DNA of 6,246 nt from SZUA-521 sp041738285 (GTDB lineage: Bacteria > Pseudomonadota > Gammaproteobacteria > Pseudomonadales > Azotimanducaceae): positions 1 to 6,246 of the forward strand of contig JBGSQB010000089.1 of assembly GCA_041738285.1 (NCBI GenBank), given 5' to 3'. Below the pieces are notes generated by a model. The model saw only the letters and a program-made list of their open reading frames with translations, had not been told where the DNA came from and did not search any database. Below, one piece after another: positions 1 to 5,673 of the stretch (positions within the stretch are counted from its first letter, which is position 1; the number at the start of each line of letters is the position of its first letter). A program made the position numbers and the translations under genes.

Positions 1-78
1 CGGACGGCGCGCCGAGTCTGCGCCGGCGTGTGCGCTTTCGCGGTTTCGCGCACTTGCCGGTGAGGGCCGGCGAAAAGG
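1..78. other. Left-edge non-coding stretch with imperfect hairpin
   Basis: No gene can be supported here. The most visible structure is an inverted repeat: positions 23-35 pair with 48-60 over 13 positions, with one T-T mismatch (29/54) and one G-U pair (28/55), around a 12-nt loop. No T-run follows it, so it is not a convincing intrinsic terminator on the + strand. It could be the downstream end of a gene lying left of the window, or a decayed palindromic repeat related to the element next to it. Chance pairing in such GC-rich sequence is also possible. Confidence 0.3.
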
Positions 79-79
79 C

Positions 80-167
80 GAAATAGGGGACAGTTGACCT
101 ATTTCGTCCGACGCATCACCCCGTGTCTCGGGTCGTCGAGCGAAATAGGTCAACTGTCCCCTTTTTC
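80..167. repeat. REPIN-like pair of inverted palindromic repeats
   Basis: Two copies of a short palindromic unit face each other. Positions 80-106 and 141-167 are inverted copies matching at 26 of 27 bases (only 84/163 fails), with a perfect 21-bp core (86-106 with 141-161). The left copy is itself a hairpin: CGAAATAGG at 79-87 mirrors CCTATTTCG at 98-106 around a 10-base loop; the right copy keeps 7 of 9 of those pairs. The 34-base spacer can extend the fold (109-113 with 134-138, 120-123 with 129-132). Two REP-type hairpins in inverted orientation is the definition of a REPIN, a non-autonomous element mobilised by REP-associated tyrosine transposases (RAYT, Y1_Tnp family). From memory, GGGGACAG-cored repeats are often found beside such transposases; no transposase lies in this window. 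A one-off chance hairpin is unlikely given the nested symmetry, but family membership needs other genomic copies. Confidence 0.7.
86..166 (+). terminator. Possible intrinsic terminator formed by the inverted repeat
   Basis: Read rightward, the perfect 21-bp stem of the repeat pair ends in CCCC (158-161), followed at once by five T (162-166): a long stem with a GC-rich base and then a T-tract. This would stop transcription arriving from a gene left of the window and insulate the promoter at 185-213. The loop region between the arms is 34 nt, longer than in a typical terminator, and the element may simply be mobile DNA that happens to terminate. The T-tract also pairs partly with the A-rich left flank (81-85), which is usual for terminators that work in both directions, although here that flank is only AAATA. 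Confidence 0.4.
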
Positions 168-184
168 CGCCATCTCCCAATTAC

Positions 185-213
185 TTGCCATGCTAACCAT
201 CTGGTTCTAGCAT
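185..213 (+). promoter_or_regulatory. Candidate sigma70 promoter for the VOC-CMD unit
   Basis: TTGCCA at 185-190 matches the -35 consensus at 5 of 6 bases, and TAGCAT at 208-213 matches the -10 consensus at 4 of 6. The spacer is 17 bp, the optimum. Transcription would start near 220, giving a leader of about 25 nt that contains the GGAG Shine-Dalgarno at 233-236, eight bases before the ATG at 245. The site lies just downstream of the terminator-like repeat, as expected for the start of an independent unit. No operator-like palindrome is obvious between the promoter and the gene. Assigned by eye only. Confidence 0.5.
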
Positions 214-244
214 CGAACGACTGTCATTTCTCGGAGACTTACCC

Positions 245-835
245 ATGTCTGCGACGGCACAACAGCCAATCTCCTACCGCGGCGTGCATCATCTGGCGAT
301 GGTGTGCCGCGACATGCAACGTACGGTCGACTTCTATACCAATGTCATGGAGATGCGACTGACCAAGGGCTTCGACCTTGGGGGTGGAGTTGGTCAGCAC
401 TTCTTTTTTGACATGGGTGGCGGTAACGAACTCGCCTTCTTCTGGTTTCGTGATGCGCCCCCGGCCGTACCGGGTGTCGCCTCCGCAGCGAATCTGGTGT
501 TACGTGGGGACAGTATCGTCTCGGCGCATGGCTCGATGAACCACGTAGCGCTGCACTGCGACCCCGACAAGATCGATGCCTACCGTGAGAAGCTCATCGC
601 CAAAGGCGTCGACTGCACCGAGATCGTCAACCACGCCGACGTCGAGACCAAGAAAGGCAACGAGCGCGTGACCAAAGCCCAGGACGAGAAGACCTGGTTG
701 CGCTCGTTCTACTTCTTCGATCCCGACGGCATCATGCTGGAGTTCTGTGCCACGGTGAACCAAGGATCGCCCGATGTGGACCTGCCGGTAAATGCCCAGG
801 GAATCAAAGCCAACGGCCGCCGGTTGGACGATTAG
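245..835 (+). CDS. VOC family (glyoxalase-fold) metalloenzyme
   Basis: A cytoplasmic protein of 196 residues belonging to the vicinal oxygen chelate superfamily, whose members bind a divalent metal and catalyse isomerisation, dioxygenation or epoxide opening. Two beta-alpha-beta-beta-beta modules are visible: module one starts at GVHHLAMVCRDM (13-24) with VDFYTNVM (28-35), module two at NHVALHCDP (99-107). The second ends with FYFFDPDGIMLEF (155-167). Candidate metal ligands are His16, Glu62 (in NELAFFWF), His100 and Glu166, the same H-E-H-E order as in glyoxalase I (E. coli GloA His5, Glu56, His74, Glu122). At 196 residues it is longer than GloA (135), with extra sequence between the modules and a C-terminal tail of about 27 residues. 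The ATG has GGAG eight bases upstream. The next gene starts 23 bp on, so the two are probably co-transcribed. Glyoxalase activity itself is not implied: extradiol dioxygenase-like or isomerase roles are equally possible, and the substrate cannot be read from sequence. Confidence 0.88.
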   Translation: MSATAQQPISYRGVHHLAMVCRDMQRTVDFYTNVMEMRLTKGFDLGGGVGQHFFFDMGGGNELAFFWFRDAPPAVPGVASAANLVLRGDSIVSAHGSMNHVALHCDPDKIDAYREKLIAKGVDCTEIVNHADVETKKGNERVTKAQDEKTWLRSFYFFDPDGIMLEFCATVNQGSPDVDLPVNAQGIKANGRRLDD

Positions 836-843
836 CTACAACG

Positions 844-852
844 AAAGGGGGA
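844..852 (+). promoter_or_regulatory. Ribosome binding site that fixes the CMD gene start
   Basis: The purine run AAAGGGGGA lies in the 23-bp gap after the VOC gene. It ends six bases before ATG at 859 but directly abuts the in-frame TTG at 853. The spacing therefore favours ATG 859 over TTG 853, removing two residues from the longest possible reading frame. Confidence 0.7.
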
Positions 853-858
853 TTGCCG

Positions 859-1491
859 ATGCCACGCCTGCGCCAGGTTTCCAAGGCCAACGCGACCGAG
901 AACGTCCGGAAGTTCTACAAACGTCTGTTCGGTGACCGCGATCCGGTGACGGATCCAGGCACGGCAACCGGCACGCCCGGCAATTGGTGGACGGTATTCG
1001 CAATCGCCCCCTATATCTTCGACCACGCCACCGCTCACTTCGGCATGTTTGGCATGTTCGGCGATTCCAGCGTCTCGAAGCTCGATGGGCGGGTGCGGGA
1101 GCTGGCCATCATTCGCGTCGGTTTTCTACGCGAGAGCCAGTTCGTCTACTCCCAGCACTGCAAGGCGGCCCGGCGCGCCGGGCTGAGCGACGCCCAGATC
1201 GACGCGGTGCGGCATTGGACCTCGTCCGATTTGTTCGATGCCCGCGACCGGGCGCTGCTCGCCTACGTCGACGCACTGATCCTGCAGAACGGCCGCGTGA
1301 CGGATGAGGAGTTCGCAGCGCTGAAGAAGCATCTGTCGGACGAAGACATCCTCGAGGTGACCTACCACAGCCTGGGTTACAACCTGCACGCCGTTGCCTG
1401 TCGGGCGCTGAAGCTCGAGTTCGACGACGTGCCGGATCGAATCGTCGAAGTGGCCGGTCCCGGCGAGTCGCTGTTCAAGGCGAAGACTTAG
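859..1491 (+). CDS. Carboxymuconolactone decarboxylase (CMD/AhpD-fold) family protein
   Basis: A 210-residue cytoplasmic protein with the all-alpha CMD/AhpD fold. The core signature is RVRELAIIRVG (78-88), followed by SQFVYSQHCKAARRAGLSD (93-111) and then DARDRALLAYVDAL (127-140) with the helix ending EVTYHSLGYNLHAVACR. Members decarboxylate 4-carboxymuconolactone in the protocatechuate branch, or act as peroxidase partners (AhpD) or hydrolase-like enzymes. His100 sits where the family proton-relay histidine is found, with Cys101 beside it. No CxxC pair is present, so an AhpD-type thiol peroxidase is unlikely. The common SEYEWxQH motif reads SQFVYSQH here, so both usual acidic residues of that motif are replaced. 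At 210 residues it is longer than classical PcaC (about 130) and matches the larger CMD proteins that often sit in catabolic clusters. It follows the VOC gene closely and is probably translated from the same mRNA. The stop is 5 bp from the convergent transporter stop. Family assignment is firm; the reaction is unknown. Confidence 0.85.
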   Translation: MPRLRQVSKANATENVRKFYKRLFGDRDPVTDPGTATGTPGNWWTVFAIAPYIFDHATAHFGMFGMFGDSSVSKLDGRVRELAIIRVGFLRESQFVYSQHCKAARRAGLSDAQIDAVRHWTSSDLFDARDRALLAYVDALILQNGRVTDEEFAALKKHLSDEDILEVTYHSLGYNLHAVACRALKLEFDDVPDRIVEVAGPGESLFKAKT

Positions 1492-1496
1492 GTTCC

Positions 1497-2822
1497 TCAA
1501 CTCACCCAGCTGCGCGCCGCCTCGAGTTCCCGGTTGATGGCTTTGAGTCCAGACACGAGGATGGCCGCGCCCAAGGGGCACACGATCAATCCGGTGAGCG
1601 CCAGTGACTTGCCGATCGCCGCATCGTCCGCGAAAACAAAGTCGGTCATCGCAGCCACCACGGTGGGGCCCAATCCCAAGCCCACGAGGTTCGCCGTGAG
1701 CAGGAACACTGCGGTGGCCTGTCCGCGCATCTCATTCGGCGTCATGACCTGCAGAGAACCGGCTGACAATCCACCCTGAAACCCCGAGAAAAAGACCGCT
1801 ATCGCCAGCAGCGGCAACGCGACAACCGGGGAACTCGCAAAGGCGAGCCCGCCGATGAACGGCAGCATCGCGATCATGCTGATCAGGATGATGCGGATGT
1901 AGGCATCATGACGGCCGCGCTTCATCCACGCATCGGCCATTACACCGGCGAGCAACAAACCGGCCGTGCCGGCCCCCATCATGATGAGACCGAACGTCCA
2001 ACCCGCCGCAGCGGGCGCGTAGCCGTGCACGCGAATGAGGTAGGTTGGTCCCCACAGGTTCAGGCCGTAAACCGCCATGATGTAGATCGATATGCCGACG
2101 AAGTGCGCACCGTACGCGCGCTTGCGATCCCACATGTATCGCATGACCCGGGATACCGGCATGGCAGGCTGTGGCGTAACCGTGAGCCGACCGCGACGGA
2201 TGGGCTCCTTCACCGTGACCATGAGCAGCGCAACCAACAGCCCAGGCACGCCCACTAGAAAGAACGTCACCTGCCAACCGTGCACGACACCGACAATGGG
2301 CAGCCGAATCTCGCCCATGGCGCTCACGATCTCAATGACCATCCCGCCGATCATGTAGGCAAGGCCAGAGCCCACCGTCACGCCCACCATGTATACGGAC
2401 AGCGCGCGCGCCAGCTGATGGCGTGGGAAGTAGTCGGTGATCATCGAATAGGCGGCCGGCCCTAAACTCGCTTCACCGACGCCAACCCCGATGCGGGCGA
2501 TGAACAGTTCAACGAAGTTCCGCGCGAGCCCGCAGACCGCGGTCATGGCGCTCCAGACCGCAATACCGACTCCAATCAGTAGCCGACGGCTGCCGCGGTC
2601 GGCGATCCGCGCAAGCGGAATGCCCATCAGTGCATAAAACACGGCAAACGCGAGGCCAGCGAGCAGGCTGTACTGCGTATCGCTGATTGCAAAGGTCTCG
2701 CGGATTGGGCCGACCAGGAGCCCCATGATCATCCGGTCGAGAAACGAAAACGCCTGGGCCAACAGTAAGACAGCCACCACGTACCAGGCATACACAGTTC
2801 CTGGCGCCGACGACGCCTCCAT
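1497..2822 (-). CDS. Major facilitator superfamily (MFS) transporter
   Basis: A 441-residue inner-membrane protein made of many hydrophobic helices, the size and pattern of a 12-helix MFS carrier. Helix 1 carries FLDRMIMG (27-34). The loop between helices 2 and 3 holds a motif-A-like GIPLARIADRGSRR (67-80). Helix 4 carries RIGVGVGEASLGPAA (110-123), a pattern I associate with Spinster-like/organic-anion MFS proteins. A central cytoplasmic loop (about 205-235, rich in Arg and Pro) separates the two halves. It starts 23 bp after the receptor stop on the same strand, so receptor and carrier are probably one transcript acting in series across the two membranes. No good Shine-Dalgarno precedes the ATG: the only purine run (AAGG, overlapping the receptor stop) is about 21 bases away, which suggests translational coupling. 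Substrate is not deducible; uptake of an organic acid or the receptor ligand is the simplest guess, though export cannot be excluded. Confidence 0.9.
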   Translation of the reverse strand: MEASSAPGTVYAWYVVAVLLLAQAFSFLDRMIMGLLVGPIRETFAISDTQYSLLAGLAFAVFYALMGIPLARIADRGSRRLLIGVGIAVWSAMTAVCGLARNFVELFIARIGVGVGEASLGPAAYSMITDYFPRHQLARALSVYMVGVTVGSGLAYMIGGMVIEIVSAMGEIRLPIVGVVHGWQVTFFLVGVPGLLVALLMVTVKEPIRRGRLTVTPQPAMPVSRVMRYMWDRKRAYGAHFVGISIYIMAVYGLNLWGPTYLIRVHGYAPAAAGWTFGLIMMGAGTAGLLLAGVMADAWMKRGRHDAYIRIILISMIAMLPFIGGLAFASSPVVALPLLAIAVFFSGFQGGLSAGSLQVMTPNEMRGQATAVFLLTANLVGLGLGPTVVAAMTDFVFADDAAIGKSLALTGLIVCPLGAAILVSGLKAINRELEAARSWVS

Positions 2823-2845
2823 CGTCGGTGCCGCGGTGGGCGCCT

Positions 2846-5113
2846 TCAGCGCCGGTAGCTCAAGGTCAGGCCGTAGACCTGGGGATTACCGTAGAAATGC
2901 TGGTTGAAGAAGTTTGCGGTCGGGGTCAATCCGTTCGTGTACTCCTTGTCACCGCAGTTCTTGCACCATGCCTGCACACGCCACGACTCATCGATGCTGA
3001 GCCAGGTAATGCTCGAATCCCACAGCCAGAAGTCGCCGGTCTCCGCAAACGGATGGTTGAGCACGCCATCCGAAAAGTACTCGTCTTCGTAGTTGGTCGC
3101 GATACGGGCACTGATCGAACCGATCGCCGTCGGCAAGGTGTATTCGGCCGCCAGGTAAATCTGCGACTCGGGCGCGCGCGACAGATCCTTGTCGGTGTGG
3201 TCCTCGTCGATCAGGTAGGTGCCATTGGGCAGCAACACCACCTGGCCGCCGCAGTTCGATACAGGGTTCGTCGCTGCCGATGGTCCGTTCAGGTCGGCAC
3301 AGAACTCGTCGTACTCGGCATCGAGCAGGCCGACGTTCGCCTCGAACGAGAGGTTCTCTGTCACGAGCCAGGTCGTCTCGATCTCCATCCCGAGGGTGGT
3401 CGCTTCACCGATGTTCTGGTTGGTGGTCTCCTGACCGGTTGGATTGGCCGGCGACGGGATGAACACACCGAACTGGAGGTCCTGGTACTCCGTGTAGAAC
3501 ACGGCAATGTTCACGCGCAACGTGTCGTCGAGCCAGTCTGACTTCATGCCGATCTCGTAGGAGTCCGACGTTTCATCGTCGGTCGGTCCCACGGTGAACT
3601 CCGACGCGGCGCGCGCGCCGAATTCGCCCGACTTGAAGCCCTGCGCATAGGTCGCGTAGGCCATTACGTTGTCGCGGAGGCGATGGTCGACACCCAGACG
3701 GATGCTCGTATTGTCGCTGTCGAGGTCACCTGTCACGTTCTTGGGCAACTGGGACATGAACGCGATGCTGGGTCGCGTGCCCGGGTCGCTTGCGCTCAGA
3801 CCCGGCATGAAAGCACCGGAGTTGCGCCGGAACTCCTTTTGCTCATCCGTGTAGCGGATGCCGAAGGTGAGGTTCGTGACATCGCTCAGCGCGTAGATTG
3901 CCTGGCTGAAGATCGCAGCACTGTCGCCATTCTGACGGGCATAGTCGGCGGACGGTCCGAGGGTCGGGAACGACTGCACCAGTTCATGTTTCTGTTCGAA
4001 GTAGTACAGCCCGAAGACCATGCTCAAATCGCCGAGCACGCCATCGCGATCCGAGAAGTCCGACGCCAACCGCAGTTCCGAGCTGACTTGCTCGTGGGTC
4101 TGGTCACGGAAGGTCGGAAAGAACGGAACTTCCGTCTGATCGAAGTCGCTGGCGACGAAGTCATCGGTGCTCACCCACCCTGAAACGGACGTGAGCACGA
4201 AGGATCCGATGTCCCAATTCATGATCAGCGTGACGCCGTCCTGATCGGTGTCGGCAAAGTCGAGTGCATCACGACCGACGGTGAATGGGTCCTTGTCGGG
4301 TTCCGTGAACTGCAGAAGCTGACCGGGGCTCGGTCGGTTGTCCGCACCCGGTGCGGTGCTGTTTTCATCCAACCAGGAATAGATGAGCGTGGCATCGAAC
4401 ACTTCGTTGGGCGTGAACGCAAGGGTTGCGCGCACCGTATCGACGCTCTCACCGTTCAGGTCGTCGCCATTGACGCGATTCTCGAAGTGACCGTCGTAGT
4501 TCTGCGACAACACCGATATCCGCGCAGACAACACATCTTCGATGAGTGGCATCTGGAACGCGCCGCGATAGTCCTCACGGCCGTAGTTGCCGGCGGTGAT
4601 CTCGCCCGCCCAGTCATAGGTGCCATCGGGGCGCTTGGTCGTGATGTTGAGACCACCGGCCAGGGAGTTCTTGCCGAAGGTCGTGCCCTGCGGGCCCCGC
4701 AGCACTTCGATCGTCTGCACGTCGAACAGATCGATCAATGTCGCAACCGGGCGCGAGATGAACACGCCATTGATCGAGATGCCGTTACGGTTCTCCTCGG
4801 TCGACTCGATGCCCTGGCCACCCATTCCGCGGATGTGCACCGCAGCCGAATTCTGGAAGGTGACGACGGGCTGAATGTGGAGGTTTGGCGTGGACGGGCC
4901 GACGTCGCGCAGATCCTGGGCCACGATCTTGTCGAGCGTCACATCGGAGAAGGCGGTAATCGCAAGCGGTGTATCTTGAGTGGACTCCTCGATGTAGCGG
5001 GCCGTGACGAGGATCTCTTCGACCGTTGCCGGCCTGGACTCCTCGGCAATCGCCGCTGATGCCAGGCTCAAAGAAAAGGCGGACGCGCAGATCGAAACGA
5101 ATCGACTAGACAT
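2846..5113 (-). CDS. TonB-dependent outer-membrane receptor
   Basis: A 755-residue receptor that would import a substrate across the outer membrane using TonB-ExbBD energy. An N-terminal signal peptide (hydrophobic stretch about 8-22, cleavage likely after AIA at 23) is followed by a TonB box EEILVTA (32-38). The plug domain spans roughly 45-160, with IRGMG (94-98) and LRGPQGTTFGKNSLAGGLN (138-156). The remainder alternates in beta-strand fashion to the C-terminus, consistent with a 22-strand barrel. The size is typical. Two cysteine pairs stand out: Cys605/Cys621 in a probable extracellular loop and Cys717/Cys720 (CKNC) in the penultimate strand region. The chain ends SYRR rather than with the usual terminal aromatic residue. 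The start ATG has GGGGGA five bases upstream. There is no FecA-type N-terminal signalling extension, so regulation by an anti-sigma pair is not expected; the divergent MarR gene is the better candidate. The ligand is unknown: such receptors take siderophores, cobalamin, sugars or aromatic compounds. Confidence 0.93.
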   Translation of the reverse strand: MSSRFVSICASAFSLSLASAAIAEESRPATVEEILVTARYIEESTQDTPLAITAFSDVTLDKIVAQDLRDVGPSTPNLHIQPVVTFQNSAAVHIRGMGGQGIESTEENRNGISINGVFISRPVATLIDLFDVQTIEVLRGPQGTTFGKNSLAGGLNITTKRPDGTYDWAGEITAGNYGREDYRGAFQMPLIEDVLSARISVLSQNYDGHFENRVNGDDLNGESVDTVRATLAFTPNEVFDATLIYSWLDENSTAPGADNRPSPGQLLQFTEPDKDPFTVGRDALDFADTDQDGVTLIMNWDIGSFVLTSVSGWVSTDDFVASDFDQTEVPFFPTFRDQTHEQVSSELRLASDFSDRDGVLGDLSMVFGLYYFEQKHELVQSFPTLGPSADYARQNGDSAAIFSQAIYALSDVTNLTFGIRYTDEQKEFRRNSGAFMPGLSASDPGTRPSIAFMSQLPKNVTGDLDSDNTSIRLGVDHRLRDNVMAYATYAQGFKSGEFGARAASEFTVGPTDDETSDSYEIGMKSDWLDDTLRVNIAVFYTEYQDLQFGVFIPSPANPTGQETTNQNIGEATTLGMEIETTWLVTENLSFEANVGLLDAEYDEFCADLNGPSAATNPVSNCGGQVVLLPNGTYLIDEDHTDKDLSRAPESQIYLAAEYTLPTAIGSISARIATNYEDEYFSDGVLNHPFAETGDFWLWDSSITWLSIDESWRVQAWCKNCGDKEYTNGLTPTANFFNQHFYGNPQVYGLTLSYRR

Positions 5114-5130
5114 GGCTATCCCCCAAGTCG

Positions 5131-5140
5131 AACGTACGTT
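5131..5140. promoter_or_regulatory. Putative operator palindrome
   Basis: AACGTACGTT is a perfect 10-bp palindrome within the divergent region. It overlaps the first two bases of the + strand TTGACA box and the expected -10 zone of the leftward promoter. A second dyad, TTGAC at 5139-5143 with GTCAA at 5159-5163, surrounds the centre of the gap. MarR proteins bind short dyads as homodimers, commonly between divergent genes, so either dyad could be the operator. Typical MarR sites are somewhat longer (about 16-20 bp), so the 10-bp core may be only part of it. Confidence 0.4.
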
Positions 5141-5185
5141 GACAGCGATTCTGCCACGGTCAATGCTTAGCCTGCAAAGTGAATT

Positions 5186-5191
5186 GGAGAG
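5186..5191 (+). promoter_or_regulatory. Ribosome binding site that favours the GTG start of the MarR gene
   Basis: GGAGAG ends two bases before GTG 5194 (four bases from the end of GGAG), a short but workable spacing. The in-frame GTG at 5179 lies upstream of this site and has no comparable purine run before it. The in-frame ATG at 5221 has only scattered purines upstream. Confidence 0.5.
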
Positions 5192-5193
5192 AC

Positions 5194-5673
5194 GTGAAGA
5201 CCGAAGACTACAGCAACCGCATGCGCAGCCTCGGGCACCTCACCCGGCTCGCGTTTCGCGACTTCTCGGCCGCCCTCGGTCAGCGCTTCGCAAAGCACGC
5301 GGTTACCTCCGGCCAATGGCGCTTCCTGCGCGTACTATGGGAAGAAGACGACATCAGCCAGCGCGAACTCGCCGATCGTGTTGGGACTCGCGAGGCCACC
5401 GCAGTTCGGTCCATCCGATCCCTCGTCAAGAGTGGCCTCGTGGTGCGACAGGAGGATCACAGCGATGCGCGCAAGTTCCGCATCGTGCTGACACCCAAGG
5501 CGAAGCGCCTCGAAAAGCAGCTGTTGCCGTACGTTGCCGAAGTCCATGCGATCGCCGAGCGAGGACTTTCGAAGGCCGATCTCGAAACCACGCGCCGGGT
5601 GCTGCTGACCATGCACGAAAATCTGCGGGCGGCCGGCGCCGACGCACCATTCGATGAGGAACGATTCGCATGA
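5194..5673 (+). CDS. MarR family transcriptional regulator
   Basis: A 159-residue cytoplasmic DNA-binding protein with a winged helix-turn-helix. The recognisable core runs TSGQWRFLRVLWEEDDISQR (38-57), ELADRVGTREATAVRSIRSL (58-77; the second half is the recognition helix), then VKSGLVVRQEDHSDARKFRI (78-97) with the wing Asp91-x-Arg93 typical of the family, and LTPKAKRLEKQL. Flanking N- and C-terminal helices would form the dimer interface. MarR proteins usually repress nearby or divergent operons and release DNA on binding a phenolic or other small ligand. It is divergent from the receptor-MFS unit and overlaps the next gene by four bases, so it plausibly controls both. GTG 5194 is chosen because GGAGAG precedes it; a five-residue-longer form from GTG 5179 or a shorter form from ATG 5221 are alternatives. 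No cysteine is present, so cysteine-based redox sensing (as in OhrR) is excluded. The ligand is not inferable. Confidence 0.9.
   Translation: MKTEDYSNRMRSLGHLTRLAFRDFSAALGQRFAKHAVTSGQWRFLRVLWEEDDISQRELADRVGTREATAVRSIRSLVKSGLVVRQEDHSDARKFRIVLTPKAKRLEKQLLPYVAEVHAIAERGLSKADLETTRRVLLTMHENLRAAGADAPFDEERFA

Larger units (their letters stand above)
5114..5193. promoter_or_regulatory. Divergent control region between receptor and MarR genes
   Basis: The 80-bp gap must hold the start signals for both the leftward receptor-MFS unit and the rightward MarR-MetE-like unit. On the + strand a perfect -35 hexamer TTGACA lies at 5139-5144. On the - strand TTGACC lies at 5163-5158. They point toward each other, so any matching -10 boxes (around 5162-5167 and 5140-5135) would overlap the opposing -35. 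The -10 matches are poor on both strands (for example AATGCT on +), so activation or an alternative arrangement is possible. Overlap would make the two promoters compete and let one bound repressor silence both. Assigned by inspection only. Confidence 0.5.

Noticed and set aside
3..86. An open frame reading from the left edge to a TAG at 84-86 as the tail of an upstream gene
   Set aside because: Only about 27 Arg-rich residues with no recognisable motif, and its stop lies inside the repeat element. Other frames are open for similar lengths in such GC-rich DNA.
80..167. The inverted repeats as a CRISPR array or insertion-sequence ends
   Set aside because: There are only two units, in inverted orientation with one spacer, no transposase between them and no evident target-site duplication. 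The nested hairpins fit a REPIN better.
123..362. A 79-residue reading frame starting inside the repeat and overlapping the VOC gene
   Set aside because: It has no ribosome binding site, runs out of frame through the well-supported VOC coding sequence, and its composition (Cys, His, Ser, Trp rich) is not protein-like.
506..514. GGGGACAGT inside the VOC gene, matching the repeat core at 86-94
   Set aside because: It is an isolated 9-mer encoding part of a normal LRGDSIV stretch with no flanking palindrome, so it is best explained by chance.
1041..1062. Short tandem repeat GGCATGTT(T/C) in the CMD gene
   Set aside because: It is two copies of a 9-base unit encoding GMFGMF within the conserved fold. 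It keeps frame and is too short to indicate instability or mobility.
2828..3541. A 237-residue rightward frame opposite the receptor gene
   Set aside because: It is the antisense shadow of the TonB-dependent receptor: rich in Val, Arg and Gly with no domain, while the opposite strand has signal peptide, TonB box, plug and barrel features.
5004..5657. A 217-residue rightward frame spanning the divergent region and the MarR gene
   Set aside because: It is an out-of-frame reading of the MarR gene and the antisense end of the receptor. It is Arg and Pro rich, lacks a motif, and would run across the promoter region.
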